From Eucommia ulmoides (lineage: Eukaryota > Streptophyta > Magnoliopsida > Garryales > Eucommiaceae): DNA of 64,000 bases. The stretch is taken from NCBI GenBank assembly GCA_016647705.1, contig CM028326.1, forward strand, positions 46,344,785 through 46,408,784. The letters run 5' to 3'. Positions within the stretch are counted from its first letter, which is position 1; each line of letters begins with the position of its first letter. The notes beneath the pieces are model-generated. The model did not search any database and was not told the origin of the DNA. It saw only the letters and a program-made list of their open reading frames with translations. The position numbers and the translations under genes were made by a program. Shown here piece after piece: positions 61,783 to 64,000 of this stretch.

Positions 61783-64000
61783 TGTTGGTCCAGTGGAATA
61801 CCCAAGAAAGGGGTGAATTGGGTAAATAAAAATTTATCAGAATAATACTTCAATAAATCAAACAATTAATTTTAATCCTAAATTAATTATTATCTTTATA
61901 TCACAGTGGAATTAAATAATCAACTAGGTGCACACCAAACAGCAAAAATAAACAAAGTAAATATTGCAGCACACCAGAGATTTATACTGGTTCACCAAGC
62001 TACTCATGGCTAATCCACTCCCCCAAGCCCCACGGAGAGTCGCACCCACTAATACTCAAGATTCATTTAAAGGTAGGAACCAAACTCTCATAACTATTCT
62101 TTTATAGGCTCAGAATCAACCTTTTTAAAATCATTTTCACAGGCTAAGGAAAAACCTCTACTTTTTACAGGTTAAAGAATAACCTAATTCTTTTTAACAT
62201 TAAGGCAAAAGAATAAAAACCTCACCAACACTCTAAATATCCTTTTACCTTGTGAGGATTGAACCGTTATAAAATTCAATTAAACCCAATTTTATCCAAG
62301 AAGAATTACTACCTCAATCTCTTTACAGGAAGAGACTGAAAATTGGCTACCCTTTGATTAAATACCCTCAATAGTATTTAATCCGTCACACTACTCACCA
62401 ATACAAATTGATAAGCAAATAATCTCACTCGGAGCTTTTACCACTCCAGATAAATTAAAACTCGATTGATATCCCAAATCTAGTGATAGAAAAGTGTGAG
62501 ATTGAAAATCTGATTTTAAACAAAATATGGGTAGCAAATAATTGAGCACATAATTAGATTCAAGAAATTGTATATAAAGTATTTTATTCAACAAAGAATC
62601 AAAAACAATTTCTAAAGATCAATTTCCAAATTTAAACAAGCATTGCACAAATAAAAAATAATTGGAAAGATCTCACCCGAAATCCACAGAAAAAATAAAT
62701 AGCGCGATATTACTTCAGATTCGGTAGCAGCAAAGATTAATAGCAATTGATTATCAAGATCGCCTTTTAGAATAGATTACACAATATATTAGAATTATAA
62801 CTCTTAAAACATCACAATATGATCTTATCTCTTTAAGCTCACTTCTCTTGATTAATTATATATGAAATTCGCAGGTTTATATATATGGGAAATAAATCAG
62901 CTCTCTAACGGCTAGTTCCCATGAATCATGACACTTAAATGCTTTCTTATAGCATTATGACTTCATTTTGGTTCAATTTACTTAATTATAGCTTTTAAAA
63001 CTTTCAATTAAGTCCCCCAAATATTTCTCAATCTCAATTAGAATAGAATAGAAACAATTTCATGTACCAAATTGAGAAATATTAAAACTTAATGAACCAA
63101 CTTAATAGGATTTAAATAATAGATGAAACATATCTCAAATATCAATAAATCCCTTAAATGTGTCTCAAATCCCAACCAAAAACGGCTACTTTTAGATATG
63201 ATTTCGGAATGCACAGAATCCTGAAACAGTGCCCTCAGTCGACTGCTAGATTAAGGATAAAAGATATTGCGTTTGTCGGTCAACCTATTTGTCGACTTGG
63301 AGATTCAGAGAGTGTGATTTACCTTCACCGGTCGACCTACCTATTGACTTAGAGATATAGAGAGAGTTCAGCTTCTCTTTACCGGTCGACCTACCTGTCG
63401 ACTTAGAGATATAGAGAGTTCATGTTGCTTTGTTCGGTCGACTAACCAGTCGACTTATATATGCTGGATCTCTTTTCGGAACATATTTTTAACTCATTCT
63501 CTTTTACGTTTTCACCCTTTTAACCATTTTCTTTTCTAAATCAGCTCCACTAATTTCTTAAATTCCATTTTAGTTAATTATAAATACTTCTTTTTAAATA
63601 CACATAGGAGCAAATAATTTCATCTTATCAAAACACACAAAAACAATAAAAAAAATTAGTGTCGTATGTGTTCCTAATTGGGATATTAAGAGTTGAAATT
63701 CACCTGAGTTGTTTTCCCTAATTTCTTTAAACTCTTGATTCTCCATCATCTTTGACATCATTATTTAGCATCCATTTATAAATTTGTCATTGTAACTTCA
63801 TCACAAGAACTTAATTAACTGGAATACTTGAACAAACCATTAGTTCCATCAAAACATCAATACTTAATTGTTCATTAAAATCTTAAGATCAATAACCTCC
63901 CCCTTTTTTATGATGACAATTAACTTTGATGTTTTCTTCAAAACAAAAATATAACCACACTCCCCCTGAATCCCAGGATGGGTTTTGATAGGTGTAAATT
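61783..64000 (-). mobile_element. Ty1/copia element V (same family), left end only
   Basis: A complete 3' LTR (61783-63894, TGTTGGTCCAGTGG to GATCAATA) followed by the purine tract (+ strand CCTCCCCCTTTTTTA, 63896-63910) and 90 bases of internal sequence matching 37508-37580 of copia III. The element reads on the - strand and continues past the right edge. Its LTR (2,112 bases) matches the copia III LTR in length. It has a GTCGAC cluster at 63230-63460. Confidence 0.88.

Overview
The window is nuclear DNA of a flowering plant, most likely a eudicot with a repeat-rich genome. It is AT-rich, its genes have GT-AG introns, and it holds a nucleus-encoded chloroplast ribosomal protein gene. Nested LTR retrotransposons fill most of the right-hand three quarters. 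The species cannot be fixed from sequence alone.

Only two host genes are supported. (1) Bases 193-7859, + strand: three exons of a SABATH carboxyl methyltransferase that matches jasmonate O-methyltransferase (JMT) best; its first exon lies upstream of the window. Its second intron is 6.1 kb long and carries a decayed hAT DNA transposon (1349-4758). (2) Bases 15393-15897, - strand: a two-exon gene for plastid ribosomal protein bL31c (RPL31), which looks intact. The two genes are functionally unrelated: one makes a volatile hormone ester, the other serves plastid translation.

Layout: 7860-9387 is intergenic with a small 17-bp-TIR element (8405-8658). 9388-15205 is an old Ty1/copia element on the - strand, itself hit by a 1.16-kb hAT-like element (10226-11384). 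RPL31 follows. 16194-17262 and 17758-18659 are Tourist-like (PIF/Harbinger type) TIR elements with TTA target duplications, and the first holds a 96-bp tRNA-derived SINE. 19246-24649 is part of a second copia element, split by a 1.8-kb solo LTR of Athila-like type.

From 24650 on there is one deep nest. The host of the nest is a + strand Ty3/gypsy Tat/Ogre-like element: LTR 24650-26604 continuing at 58420-58795, then a primer site, tandem repeats and a gag-like region up to 61782. Inside its LTR sit two related copia elements in opposite orientation (26605-43049 and 43050-58419). These carry, in turn, a chromodomain Ty3/gypsy element of Tekay/Del type (27437-36217), Athila-like LTRs (48799-50204, 55518-58124, 58188-58375) and a solo LTR of the same copia family (51947-54350). 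A fifth copia element of that family starts at 61783 and runs off the right edge.

No new protein-coding system was found. The structures most worth a second look are non-coding: clusters of short palindromes (GTCGAC type in the copia LTRs, CCGCTGCAGCGG type in the Athila-like LTRs), tandem arrays inside LTRs and leaders, the head-to-head copia junction, and the reconstructable order of nested insertions.
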